Shown: piece after piece, positions 27,420-36,773 of the stretch
Position numbering within the stretch: position 1 is the stretch's first letter
Layout: the number at the start of each line of letters is the position of its first letter
Source: Endozoicomonas sp965196975
Lineage (GTDB): Bacteria; Pseudomonadota; Gammaproteobacteria; Pseudomonadales; Endozoicomonadaceae
DNA length: 64,000 bases
Direction: 5' to 3'
NCBI RefSeq assembly: GCF_965196975.1
Contig: NZ_OZ239981.1
Coordinates: 5,580,001-5,644,000, forward strand
The notes under the pieces: generated by a model
Database searches by the model: none
Told to the model about the DNA's origin: nothing
What the model saw: only the letters and a program-made list of their open reading frames with translations
Made by a program: the position numbers and the translations under genes

Positions 27420-27423
27420 ACAC

Positions 27424-27448
27424 AAAAAAGGCCGTTAAAAAACGGCCT
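27424..27448 (-). terminator. Terminator of first AGCS symporter gene
   Basis: Stem AGGCCGTT / AACGGCCT with loop AAAA. On the minus strand the stem is followed by TTTTTT, right for the symporter ending at 27476. The plus side lacks a T run. Confidence 0.85.
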
Positions 27449-27475
27449 GTATGGTTCTAACTATTTAGATCAGCA

Positions 27476-28948
27476 TTAAACATCTGCAACTGCAGTACGT
27501 TTAACCTTAGCCTTATCCGTACTCTCTACTGGACCAGAGCTGTGCTCGGTCCATACGTCTGCATCCATGGTTTTATCAAGGAATGGGAACTTGCGACGAT
27601 TGAATACAGGCGTCACACCGGATGTCACCTGCTCATCAAAGTCCTTAAGAACCTGAACAACAATACCAGACAGCACCAGAATAGCCGTCAGGTTAATCAG
27701 CGCCATGACCCCCATGGAAGCGTCGGCAAATGCCCATACGGTTGGCAGGTTGCTGGTTGCTCCCCAGATCACCATACCCAGAACCGCCATACGGTATACA
27801 TTCACCAGCCAGTTATTGTCCATGATGAAGCGCAGGTTTGATTCACCATAATAGTAGTTGGCAATGATCGAACTGAAAGCAAACAACAGAATAGCCGCAG
27901 CTACGAGGTGCTTTCCAACTGGGCCAACCTGACTGACCAGAGCCAGCTGGGTCAGCTCAATACCGGTAACGGTAGTGCCATCCATTGCGCCGGACATCAA
28001 AATGATGGAAGCGGTTGCTGTACATACGATGATGGTGTCCATGAAAACACCCAGCATCCCCATAAGACCTTGATTAGCGGGATGATTTGAATGGGCTGTC
28101 GCGGCTGCGTTAGGGGCACTCCCCATACCAGCCTCGTTAGAGAACAGGCCTCGCTTGATGCCCTGCTGCATTGCCTGGGATACCGCATAGCCAGCACCAC
28201 CACCGACAGCACTTTCAAGCCCAAAGGCACTCTTGATGATCAGAGTAAATACTGCAGGCAGCTCACCGATGTTCATAAACACCACGACCAGAGCTACCCC
28301 CAGATAACCAAAAGCCATGATCGGTACAATCATCTCAGCGACTTTGGCAATGGAACGAATACCACCAAAGATGATCAGGGCACTGACCATCGCCAGGCCG
28401 ATACCGATTGCTTCAGCAGGAATACCGTATCCGGTGAATGCTGCAGCAATGGAGTTAGACTGCACACTGTTAAAAGCAAATCCAAACGCGATAATCAGGG
28501 AAATGGAGAAGATAATACCTAACCAGCGCTGCCCCAGGGCTTTCTCAATGTAATAAGCCGGACCACCACGATACGTACCATCACCGTTATTGGTCTTGTA
28601 GAGCTGGGCAAGAATATTCTCTGCAAGACTGGTAGACATCCCCAGAACCGCAATCAGCCACATCCAGAAAACAGCACCTGGTCCCCCCATGGTAATGGCG
28701 ACCGCAACACCGGCCATGTTGCCAGTACCGATTCGTGCGGCAAGACTTGTACAAAACGCCTGAAACGGAGAAACGTGAGTAGAACAATCAGTCGCACGAC
28801 TTCCCAGCATGGTTTTCATTGCCAGGGTAAACCGGCGAATTTGGACAAAGCGGGTTTTTACCGTGAAAAGCAGGCCTGCACCCAAAAGCAGGTACATGAG
28901 AATGCTGCCCCATAGCAGACCATTGATGGAGTCTATTAAGTTATTCAT
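27476..28948 (-). CDS. AGCS-family Na+ (or H+):alanine/glycine symporter
   Basis: 490 residues, about eleven TM helices. GTGNMAGVAVAITMGGPGAVFWMW is the family signature and AQLYKTNNGDGTYRGGPAYYIEKALG the second. SNEAGMGSAPNAAATAH and YYYGESNLRF are also typical. Takes up small neutral amino acids with a cation. A paralogue lies 587 bp upstream on the same strand. They are not clearly one operon, since the paralogue has its own terminator. Confidence 0.94.
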   Translation of the reverse strand: MNNLIDSINGLLWGSILMYLLLGAGLLFTVKTRFVQIRRFTLAMKTMLGSRATDCSTHVSPFQAFCTSLAARIGTGNMAGVAVAITMGGPGAVFWMWLIAVLGMSTSLAENILAQLYKTNNGDGTYRGGPAYYIEKALGQRWLGIIFSISLIIAFGFAFNSVQSNSIAAAFTGYGIPAEAIGIGLAMVSALIIFGGIRSIAKVAEMIVPIMAFGYLGVALVVVFMNIGELPAVFTLIIKSAFGLESAVGGGAGYAVSQAMQQGIKRGLFSNEAGMGSAPNAAATAHSNHPANQGLMGMLGVFMDTIIVCTATASIILMSGAMDGTTVTGIELTQLALVSQVGPVGKHLVAAAILLFAFSSIIANYYYGESNLRFIMDNNWLVNVYRMAVLGMVIWGATSNLPTVWAFADASMGVMALINLTAILVLSGIVVQVLKDFDEQVTSGVTPVFNRRKFPFLDKTMDADVWTEHSSGPVESTDKAKVKRTAVADV

Positions 28949-29535
28949 AAAATTTCCGGCGCATTGTGTATTCCCGATTTTTATTTCAAATTAAAATTTA
29001 TAACATTAGGGAATAAACCTTAGGTAATAAGGACAAACACCTAAGAGACAGATGATAAAAATACTCTAAAAACACTCTGAACCCTTTTAAAAACAAGCCT
29101 TCAGACACCTAATCCGACTCAAACTATCAAACACAAAAATACGCACAAGCCGAAAAGCTAATACGCACAAACAGCAATCAATGCCATTGAAAGCCTGAAC
29201 AAATCTTTAGAATATCTTTACGGTAAAATGGAACATTCCTTAAAAAAAACTAAAAAAAACAACTATTTCAGAATAACAAACTATAAAACAAGTTTTTCAG
29301 TAAGAAACAAAGAATGAATAAATCGGATATCAGTTAAATAACATTATTTGTAAAAATATTTCATTGCTTATTTTCAGCCGAAATAAAAGATGGGAGCAAA
29401 GATTACCGTTTCAACCCCATTCCTCAAATAAGCAATCCCTGAGAAAGATCAATCAACATCAGAGGATAAACCGAAAAAAAAACCGAACACTGCATAATCA
29501 GGTTCGGCTTTCCAGTACAGCAAACTCAAACATTG
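28949..29535. other. AT-rich gap between two symporter genes
   Basis: 587 bp, strikingly A+T rich, with poly-A/T runs and no credible frame on either strand. Holds the terminator at 29474-29507 on its right and presumably the promoter of the symporter at 28948 on its left. Confidence 0.6.
29474..29507 (-). terminator. Terminator of second AGCS symporter gene
   Basis: Read on the minus strand: CCGAACC, a 12-base loop, GTTCGG, then TTTTTTTTT. Lies about 30 bp after the stop at 29536. Confidence 0.85.
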
Positions 29536-31017
29536 CTAACAGGATTTTGACTCCTGAAAATCGCCATTACCAATACCATCGAGAGAGTCTCCAGACTCAG
29601 ATTTATTAACCCAGACGTCCTTATCAATAGTCCGGTCCAGAAAAGGAAAACGACTGCGGTTAAACTCGGGAGAAATACCTGATCTTGTCTGTAAATCGTA
29701 ATCCCTCAATACCTGCATAACCGGACCACTGAGCAACACGATGATCACAAGGTTGATCAGTGCCATAAGCCCCATGGCAAGGTCTGCGACCATCCACACC
29801 ATCTCAAGAGAAGCGATCGACCCAAGAAAAACCAGAAATACGACCGTAGCACGATAAGCCAGTAATAAACGGGCATCATTACGGATGAACAGAAGGTTTG
29901 ATTCACCGTAATAGTAGTTAGCAATAACGGAAGTAAAGCCAAAAAAGATAACGGCAACAGAAATAAACCACTGTCCCCAACCACCAACAATACCGCCCAA
30001 CGCAGCCTGAGTCAGTTGGATACCATTCAGAGTACTTCCCGCGTCAAGCTGGCCGGATAACAACACAATGGCTGCAGTCGCTGTACAGATCACAATCGTA
30101 TCAATAAAGACACTGACCATCGATACAATACCCTGAGTCGCCGGATGATTAGGCTTGGGTGTTGCGGTTGCTGCAGCATTAGGGCCACTGCCCATACCGG
30201 CTTCATTGGAAAAGAGACCACGCTTGATACCCTGCATCATCGCCTGCGCCACGGAATAACCAATCGCGCCACCGGCAGCTGAATGCAGACCAAATGCACT
30301 TTCAAAAATCAGCGTAATAACGGCAGGCATCTCATCAAAACGAAAAGCCACAACACCAAACGCAATCAGTAGATAAGCCAAGGCCATGACAGGAACCACT
30401 AACTCAGCAAAACGAACAATGGAGTGGATCCCTCGGAAAATAATAAAGGCAGTAACACCGGCAATGACCAGACCGACAAATAGAGGGCTTATCGCCATAT
30501 GACCAGACACGGCCTGAGATACCGAGTTGGCATGCACCGCATTAAAGACAAAGCCAAAGGTCGTTAACAACAGCACTGAAAAAAGGATGCCCAGCCAGCG
30601 CAAACCCAGTGCTTTTTCTATGTAGTAGGCAGGGCCTCCACGAAAAGTTCCGTCTTTGTTGTTGGTTTTATAGAGTTGTGCCAGCGTGTTTTCGACGAAA
30701 CTGGACGCCATCCCCAAAAGAGCAACGATCCACATCCAGAAAACGGCACCGGGTCCGCCAATAAAAATTGCAATGGCGACACCTGCCAGATTACCTGTGC
30801 CTACATGCGCTGCAAGACTGGTACAAAGAGCCTGAAATGAGGAAATTTCATTCCTGGATGTCTTGCGCGACCCCAGCATCAGCTTCCAGGCATGAAAAAA
30901 ATAACGTAACTGAACAAAACGGCTTCTGACAGTGAAATAGATACCTGCACCCAGCAGTAAATAGATCAGTAAGTACTCCCATATGACTGTAGTAATTTCT
31001 GAAACAATCGTACTCAT
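29536..31017 (-). CDS. AGCS-family Na+ (or H+):alanine/glycine symporter, paralogue
   Basis: 493 residues with the same signatures as the neighbour (GTGNLAGVAIAIFIGGPGAVFW, YKTNNKDGTFRGGPAYYIEKALG, SNEAGMGSGPNAAATA, YYYGESNLLF). The two proteins are similar over their length but clearly diverged, so this is an old tandem duplication or two acquisitions. The start ATG has CGGGG upstream. Confidence 0.93.
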   Translation of the reverse strand: MSTIVSEITTVIWEYLLIYLLLGAGIYFTVRSRFVQLRYFFHAWKLMLGSRKTSRNEISSFQALCTSLAAHVGTGNLAGVAIAIFIGGPGAVFWMWIVALLGMASSFVENTLAQLYKTNNKDGTFRGGPAYYIEKALGLRWLGILFSVLLLTTFGFVFNAVHANSVSQAVSGHMAISPLFVGLVIAGVTAFIIFRGIHSIVRFAELVVPVMALAYLLIAFGVVAFRFDEMPAVITLIFESAFGLHSAAGGAIGYSVAQAMMQGIKRGLFSNEAGMGSGPNAAATATPKPNHPATQGIVSMVSVFIDTIVICTATAAIVLLSGQLDAGSTLNGIQLTQAALGGIVGGWGQWFISVAVIFFGFTSVIANYYYGESNLLFIRNDARLLLAYRATVVFLVFLGSIASLEMVWMVADLAMGLMALINLVIIVLLSGPVMQVLRDYDLQTRSGISPEFNRSRFPFLDRTIDKDVWVNKSESGDSLDGIGNGDFQESKSC

Positions 31018-31318
31018 TTAAACCCCGATGATTTTTTACATCACACAAGGATAGCAGAGGATTTTTAACAGAAAGCGCGCTTTTGCAGAACAAAGACTGG
31101 CCAAAAGCAAAAAAATAAAAAATTCCTTTGCTAATCAACGGCTAGCAGGGAATCTGCAGAAATATCCTCCCGAAAGAAAACGTATTTCTTCAATACGCTC
31201 TAACTTCAACATAAAAAGGATGAATAGCTGATAACACACAACTCTGGCAAATACTGGATGTTCTATCTATCATCCGCACTTAAAGTAGAAAAACATGGAA
31301 ATAATGAAAATTTAACTT
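31018..31318. other. Divergent promoter region, no gene
   Basis: 301 bp between a minus-strand symporter and a plus-strand gene. Contains a 12-bp palindrome AAAGCGCGCTTT (31072-31083); nothing else recognised. Confidence 0.45.
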
Positions 31319-32227
31319 ATGCCAATTCTTTCTTTTCTTCTCGGAGTGCTGCTGACATGGTTATTCATGTCAGGTCTCATGGCACAAGCACTGGCGCTTT
31401 TTATAAGAATCTGGTGGCCATCCTCAAGCCGTGAACGTGAACTGAAGGTTGACCAGTGGCTGCTGAACAACCCGATACATCCCTCTTCAGGCTGGCGCCT
31501 GCTGGGTTACTGGAGAGATACTTCCCAATACCGTCAGGCATGTTCTGAAATGGCCGGATTGCTTGCCGATAAAGCGTGCCTATCCAGTCAGGATGAAATC
31601 CTTGATGTTGGTTTCACCAGCCATGATCAATTACTGGTCTGGCTGGATTACTACCAGGTACAGCACCTGACGGCGATTGCCAGTGATGAACAGCATATGG
31701 TGCAGGCACTGGAGCATTGTGGGCACTTCAATTCACTGAAACTGGTTAGAGGTGGTGAAAAAGCACTGGCAGAAAGGCCGGAAAATAGCTGTGACAAATT
31801 AGTTGCTCTGGACTGTGCTTACCATCTTGAGTCCCGTGCTCATTTCTTCAGCCATGCCAGAAAAGCACTTAAGTCAGGAGGCACGCTGGCCTTCACTGAT
31901 ATGGTACTGGCCCGTCCATTTCAGGATCGCCGGGAACAGCGGCTGATAAACAAGCTTGGTCGCATATCAGGTCTTCTTGTTGAAGATATGCCCATCAAAG
32001 AGACCTATGCAAACCTCCTTAAACAACATGAGTTCGAGCAAGTTGAGATCATGGATATTACGGATGATGTTCTCTCCGGTTTCTGCTTCTGGTTTGGTCA
32101 GCATTATCAAAACCTTTCATCCTTCACACGTTCAAAAATGTGGATCAGGCTTCGCCTGCAGGTCTGGTTTATTCGCTGGATGCTTCACCGGGAACAACTG
32201 CGTTATCTGATGATTATTGCCCGATGA
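31319..32227 (+). CDS. Methyltransferase-like protein with N-terminal membrane anchor
   Basis: 302 residues. An N-terminal helix (ILSFLLGVLLTWLFMSGLMAQALALF) likely anchors the protein. The rest has the order of a class I SAM methyltransferase: DEILDVGFTSHDQL at motif I, KLVALDCAYHLESRAHFFSHARKALKSGGTLAFTDMV at motifs IV-V, as in sterol/ubiquinone-type methyltransferases. Motif I lacks the usual GxGxG (GFTSHDQ instead), so SAM binding is uncertain. It may be a diverged or non-catalytic member. No partner genes are evident. Confidence 0.6.
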   Translation: MPILSFLLGVLLTWLFMSGLMAQALALFIRIWWPSSSRERELKVDQWLLNNPIHPSSGWRLLGYWRDTSQYRQACSEMAGLLADKACLSSQDEILDVGFTSHDQLLVWLDYYQVQHLTAIASDEQHMVQALEHCGHFNSLKLVRGGEKALAERPENSCDKLVALDCAYHLESRAHFFSHARKALKSGGTLAFTDMVLARPFQDRREQRLINKLGRISGLLVEDMPIKETYANLLKQHEFEQVEIMDITDDVLSGFCFWFGQHYQNLSSFTRSKMWIRLRLQVWFIRWMLHREQLRYLMIIAR

Positions 32228-32240
32228 GATTTCCGAAAAC

Positions 32241-32269
32241 AGTTTATCCACAGCAACTGTGGATAAACT
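32241..32269. repeat. Perfect hairpin made of two inverted DnaA boxes
   Basis: AGTTTATCCACAG, loop CAA, CTGTGGATAAACT. Each 13-bp arm contains a consensus DnaA box TTATCCACA (32244-32252 plus; 32258-32266 minus). No T run follows, so it is a poor terminator. It lies 14 bases after the methyltransferase-like stop. Confidence 0.6.
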
Positions 32270-32412
32270 TGTGACAACACTCGGGATAGTTCACAAAGGC
32301 CTTTCAATTCAGGCCACCTTTGCACACTGATCAAAATACAACCACATATAAATAGCAGGTATTTTCTGGCAATACCTGCTGCTCAAAACATACTTCTCAA
32401 GCTTCTGAACAC

Positions 32413-33411
32413 TTATATAGATTTGATGATCAGCCAGCTTGTATAAGCTACAAAAGTAAACAAAAGTAGCAGGCACTTATATCCAGAAACTTTCCAGATG
32501 CTGGCAGGCGAGTTTCCATGTTCTTTTTCAGCATCAAAAGTGGCTTTGCTCAAGTAGACAACAACAGCCAACAGCACCGTTATCACCACCATGGTCAGAA
32601 TATCAATCCGCAGAGCTGAAGCGTCCACAACTATATCCTGCCCAATAATCCCCGACAGCCCAAGCACAGCAAGGATATTAAAGATATTGGAGCCAATAAC
32701 GGTAGCTGCCGTCATATCATGAAGTCCCTTGCGAGCACTGACGACCACTGCCGCCAGTTCAGGAAGACTGGTACCAAAAGCCACCAGAGTCAGGCCAATA
32801 ATCAGCTCGTTAACTCCCATCGCCAGGGCAATACCTTTAGCGCCCCAAACCAGAAGCTGAGAACCCAGCACAAGAATCACCAGCATAACCAGAGACTCTG
32901 CAAAAGCCCTGGGAGTACTGATTGGAAGCACGGGTATATCCTGCTCGGCTTCCTGCCCAGTTGAAGACTTCAGCAGATAGAAACTATAGGCAAAAAAGGC
33001 AACCGAAAAAATAATCCCATCCCACAGGCTCAGCGTACCGTCCATTAACATCAGAGCAGCAGCTACCGTCGTAATCAACAGGATAGTAAGTTCGCGGTAG
33101 ACAATCCGTGCCTTGACGACCAAAGGAGCAATCAGTCCACCAATCGCCAGAATCAGACCGATATTGACGATATTAGAACCAACCACATTACCAATGGCGA
33201 TACCTCCTGAGCCATTAAATGCAGCAACAGAAGAGACCATTAACTCAGGAGCAGAAGTACCAAAAGCAACCACCGTAACGCCGATGGTCAGCAGAGGCAT
33301 ACCCAGACGAAATGCCAGAGTAGATGCAACTTCAACGAGGCGATTTGCACTCCAGCACAGCAGAGTGAAACCAACGGCAACTGCCAGAACAAACTGAAGG
33401 ATGGAAATCAT
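32413..33411 (-). CDS. CaCA-family calcium/sodium (cation) antiporter, YrbG-like
   Basis: 332 residues, about ten TM helices. The two alpha-repeats carry GTSAPELMVS with GNVVGSNIVNIG, and GTSLPELAAV with GSNIFNILAVLG. These hold the ion-binding glutamates. Inner-membrane Ca2+/cation exchange is the family role; the ion is not proven. Alone on its strand. Confidence 0.92.
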   Translation of the reverse strand: MISILQFVLAVAVGFTLLCWSANRLVEVASTLAFRLGMPLLTIGVTVVAFGTSAPELMVSSVAAFNGSGGIAIGNVVGSNIVNIGLILAIGGLIAPLVVKARIVYRELTILLITTVAAALMLMDGTLSLWDGIIFSVAFFAYSFYLLKSSTGQEAEQDIPVLPISTPRAFAESLVMLVILVLGSQLLVWGAKGIALAMGVNELIIGLTLVAFGTSLPELAAVVVSARKGLHDMTAATVIGSNIFNILAVLGLSGIIGQDIVVDASALRIDILTMVVITVLLAVVVYLSKATFDAEKEHGNSPASIWKVSGYKCLLLLFTFVAYTSWLIIKSI

Positions 33412-33525
33412 GAGTAGGAATCACTGAGGGCATGCCAACCAGACGACAGGCACCAGGCCCTCTTGCTGGCATCCATCATCTGAGTCTGGCCAAATGCTGC
33501 TGTTTAGCAAGCATCGTATACACCA

Positions 33526-33539
33526 TGACCGAACGGTCA
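33526..33539. promoter_or_regulatory. TetR-operator-like palindrome with flanking direct repeats
   Basis: TGACCGAACGGTCA, 6-bp perfect arms around AA, the shape of many TetR-family operators. GTATACACC occurs on both sides (33516-33524 and 33552-33560). It lies upstream of the antiporter (start 33411). No TetR gene is nearby. Confidence 0.4.
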
Positions 33540-33670
33540 ATGCATGTTGATGTATACACCTGTCAGTCAAAACTGACTAAGGCAGGCTACTCCCTCAATA
33601 TAAGCCGGATTATAGCCATTACAGAGAGGGAGAAAAGCAGTTTTTACACTTACAAAGCAGGGAGGATTGC

Positions 33671-34183
33671 TCAAGCATGCTTGTTCACAGAAAGTAAGCG
33701 AATCTTCTTGATAATGACCCGGTCTCTCGTTGTGATAAAGTCACTGCTCTGAGTATAGAGTTTGATTTCCGCATCAACGGCTTCACGAAGTTTCACCCGA
33801 CCTGCCGCCTGCCCCTGAAGATTAATGCGGGTAGCACCGGGCTTGATCTTCTCAAGATAACGCTCCATAGATGTAAAAAATCGAAGCGCAACTGGAATAA
33901 TATGCTCAGGGAGCAGATTTTCCTCTGCCATCTCTTTGTGAATTCCGATCTTGAGAGGTCTGGGGTCCGACACATTAAAAGCACTCGGCCAGAGAATTCT
34001 TACCAGTCGGAGTGCTTCTGAATTCATCACGTCGCTTTCAGGCCGGTTATGCAGCCTTTCAAGAATTTTCCTGGCCTCTTCCGGAAGCTCTTGACTCATA
34101 GCGGAACCATCCTGTTCAGGTGCCAGTTGCTTTTCCTGTTCCTGGATGCTCTGGTCAGAAATATTACTTTTTTCTGCTGTCAT
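33671..34183 (-). CDS. ProQ/FinO-domain RNA-binding protein
   Basis: About 170 residues from ATG at 34183 (MTAEKSNISDQSIQEQEK). A low-complexity acidic N-terminus is followed by a ProQ/FinO RNA chaperone core: ILWPSAFN, RPLKIGIHKEM and LRFFTSMERYLEKIKPGATRINLQGQAAGRV. Binds structured RNAs in the family. A GTG ten codons upstream is also in frame but lacks a ribosome site. The ISKra4-type copy 2 lies 224 bp upstream and may affect its promoter. Confidence 0.85.
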   Translation of the reverse strand: MTAEKSNISDQSIQEQEKQLAPEQDGSAMSQELPEEARKILERLHNRPESDVMNSEALRLVRILWPSAFNVSDPRPLKIGIHKEMAEENLLPEHIIPVALRFFTSMERYLEKIKPGATRINLQGQAAGRVKLREAVDAEIKLYTQSSDFITTRDRVIIKKIRLLSVNKHA

Positions 34184-34406
34184 CGACTGCCTTGCCCAAA
34201 TAACTCTGGGCACCTCAGAAAAAATACGCAGAGCAATAGTTTTTCTGTGACACCCTTGAAAACCAACATACCATCGGCCTCAACCAACGGGAGCACTATA
34301 ATGACGGATTCAGCGCCGCCATAAAAGCGTAATTTATCAACAAACCGTACCAATCTCCGGTTACAAATCAAAGAATGAGTTGCAAATATAGCTATCTACT
34401 CTGTCA

Positions 34407-35797
34407 GGGTGCTCTCTCAATTTGATAACTGACTCATAGGTTAGCTTCAACCTTTCCAGTCATGAACTCAGACCAAAGTTGTTCCCAGCGCCCCTTACTC
34501 TGGATCAGTGCTCTTGTTGTCAAAAGCACTTCCGCTCCTGTTGCTTTCCACCTCATTCCAGAACCACATAATCGTTGCTTTACCAGAGTCTTACAAGCCG
34601 CTTCAGTAACTCCTGAACCTATTGGCCAATGGCGTTTAAGCGCCTGATGATAATTCATTAACTGGTGATTGTTTGTAAAATAGCTCACAGCTTTGTAGCG
34701 CTTCTCTGTCAGTGCGATTGTCTTTTTCGGGAGCTCGGCTGATTCAATTTCCTGAAGGATTTTTTTGGCTGCTCCACGCTTGTTTTTCAAACTATGTAGC
34801 CTGTCTTCAAGCCACTGGTGTCGCTTCGCCTTACTGGTTGGAAACAGTGCTTCCGCTGCTCCAGCTAAATATTCAGATGCATGATAAAAATCGAGTATCT
34901 GCCCAGAGGTATGTTGTTTCAAATAACTCCAGTTTTCTCTAGCCCCGTCAGCTACCCCGATGTATGTGGCATTTGGGTAGAGTCGTTTTAGATCTGCAAT
35001 CTCCTCGTCGAGCTTGCTCATAAAGCTTTGTTTACCATACTCTGGCGAACTGGCTGTATATATCGTGTGGAGCCTGTCTCCATCTGCAGAATATAGGCTC
35101 AATGTCCCACACATGGCTTCCCTCCAGCCTTCTTCACAAAGCAGCATGCAGGTTCCATCCAGACCAATGGCTATTGTTTCAACAGGCTCTTTTAGTGGAG
35201 GAAGGTGGTAGTGAGTGTCTTGCTGGTCTTCAATTAATGCACCTACTCTGTCCGATAAATGCTTGATATAAGAATTTGAAAGCGTCCTTTGATGGTTGGT
35301 CTCAAAATCTTCTTTTACCGCAGGCGCTGGCATCTGGCTGTATTTCCAGGCGATAGACTTGGCAAATTTGGGGGTAGCTGAACCAATAATACCGGCACGA
35401 AGATCAAGTGCTGCCAGAGTACTGCCACCTCTGACACCCTGATATACGGAGCGCTCCAAAGGTATACGACCGTATAAGGTTTCATAGTGCTTAAGAACCT
35501 TTCCTTTGTAGTTCCACTTCTGCTGATTAACGACGATAGGTTCTTTATTGGGTGATTCAAATAGCCCCAATAACTCTTTTGTTCCAAGCTGCCCGGCTTC
35601 ATTGAGTGCACGCTGTAAACTATCTTCAAGATTCAGCATGTTGCCTGAATCTATAGAAACTTCAATTTGCAAAACGATGCTTTTGGTAGAGCTGGAAATA
35701 ACAGAAGCGGGCATGACAGTTAACTATTATGAGTGGTGTTCCCATAGTAGCTGTGAAAATAGAGCACTATTGTTTCAATCATTCAGAGAGAGCACCC
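34407..35797 (-). mobile_element. ISKra4-type insertion sequence, copy 2 (1391 bp)
   Basis: Same ends (GGGTGCTCTCTC) and length as copy 1 but reversed. A perfect 8-bp target duplication CTCTGTCA lies at 34399-34406 and 35798-35805, so this is a clean insertion into intergenic DNA and fixes the element's boundaries. Confidence 0.96.
34434..35714 (-). CDS. ISKra4-family transposase, copy 2
   Basis: 426 residues, intact. Identical to copy 1 except Thr for Ala in MCGTLSLYS. It has the same acidic motifs (GLDGT, VADGARENW) and the same C-terminal GSGVTEAACK segment. The intact frame and perfect target duplication suggest recent activity. Confidence 0.85.
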   Translation of the reverse strand: MPASVISSSTKSIVLQIEVSIDSGNMLNLEDSLQRALNEAGQLGTKELLGLFESPNKEPIVVNQQKWNYKGKVLKHYETLYGRIPLERSVYQGVRGGSTLAALDLRAGIIGSATPKFAKSIAWKYSQMPAPAVKEDFETNHQRTLSNSYIKHLSDRVGALIEDQQDTHYHLPPLKEPVETIAIGLDGTCMLLCEEGWREAMCGTLSLYSADGDRLHTIYTASSPEYGKQSFMSKLDEEIADLKRLYPNATYIGVADGARENWSYLKQHTSGQILDFYHASEYLAGAAEALFPTSKAKRHQWLEDRLHSLKNKRGAAKKILQEIESAELPKKTIALTEKRYKAVSYFTNNHQLMNYHQALKRHWPIGSGVTEAACKTLVKQRLCGSGMRWKATGAEVLLTTRALIQSKGRWEQLWSEFMTGKVEANL

Positions 35798-35919
35798 CTC
35801 TGTCACCTATAACAACAAGTCAACCACTGGAAATGTCAGTATTCCTAACAATCCTGTTTAGCAATGCCAACAACAGGGGCGCATAATGTAACTGTCATTC
35901 AACCAAGGAGGGTGGACAA

Positions 35920-36681
35920 ATGACTCACTTTACTACCTCCCCCATCACGGATATTGGCGGAGGACACCGATACAAATCCAAAAGTAGCAAATTGAAAAAA
36001 AGTGGAAAATTCAAACTGAGAAAAGTCGTAAAAACTCACGTGGGAAAATTACTGCACATCCTTAAGAAAATCGGTTCAATTTTCCGGATCCGAATGCGTC
36101 ACAGAGATCTTCAAAAAAATCCAACGACACAGACAGTCCAGCTGCAATCTGTTTCAAAAATCAACGAAGACGGTGACCGTATACCCGATGACAAAACCAT
36201 CCAGCAGGTAAAGAGCTTTGTCGGTGAGACAAAAGATCTGCCTTTTGCTCTATCCAAAGCCCAATACCACAGGGAGAATGAAGAGAAACTCAATGAGCGC
36301 TCGCAAGTAATCAACGGACTAAAACGGGCACCTAACTGGGAAAAATTACGTAATAAGAAAGCTGAGCTCGAAAAGCCCATGGGTGATATACGCAGGGAGT
36401 TAAACGAGGCTTTTCTTACCAGCTACACCCGAAAGGCAAAGCAGTTACTCCGCTCTTCTGATCTGGATGAAGTCACCAAAAGAGACCTTAAAAGCTTTCT
36501 TGATGGTAAAGACGAGTATTCAGCCATGACTTTAGAGGAGTCCAAACGAGTGCTGATACGTTTCCAACAACGAATCGCCAGCCATGAACAGAGAAAAAAG
36601 CGGGAAAAAGAAGGCTATAGATCTTTTGTTGTTCTGCCAGAAGTCTCCAGAATACTTCCTGCAAGGGAGTCTCTAATTTAG
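35920..36681 (+). CDS. Basic, charged hypothetical protein
   Basis: 253 residues, not recognised. The first 65 residues are very rich in Lys/Arg/His (HRYKSKSSKLKKSGKFKLRKVVKTHVGK...). The remainder is charged and helical, with likely coiled coil around residues 110-175 (QYHRENEEKLNERSQVIN, NKKAELEKPMGDIRRELNEAF) and 195-235. No signal peptide or membrane segment. A strong AAGGAGG ribosome site precedes the ATG, supporting a real gene. Possible roles (nucleic-acid binding, secreted effector) are guesses. Confidence 0.7.
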   Translation: MTHFTTSPITDIGGGHRYKSKSSKLKKSGKFKLRKVVKTHVGKLLHILKKIGSIFRIRMRHRDLQKNPTTQTVQLQSVSKINEDGDRIPDDKTIQQVKSFVGETKDLPFALSKAQYHRENEEKLNERSQVINGLKRAPNWEKLRNKKAELEKPMGDIRRELNEAFLTSYTRKAKQLLRSSDLDEVTKRDLKSFLDGKDEYSAMTLEESKRVLIRFQQRIASHEQRKKREKEGYRSFVVLPEVSRILPARESLI

Positions 36682-36773
36682 CCAATGGCGATAAGTTAAC
36701 TGACTACAGCCCTTTCATCGACAGTAGTCAGTTAATTCGCCGTTTAACCAAGCCTTATAACTCAAGGTGTAAA

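Noticed and set aside
32241..32269. Replication origin
   Set aside because: Only two boxes in a hairpin, no AT-rich unwinding region or dnaA/gidA neighbours; at most a DnaA-binding site.
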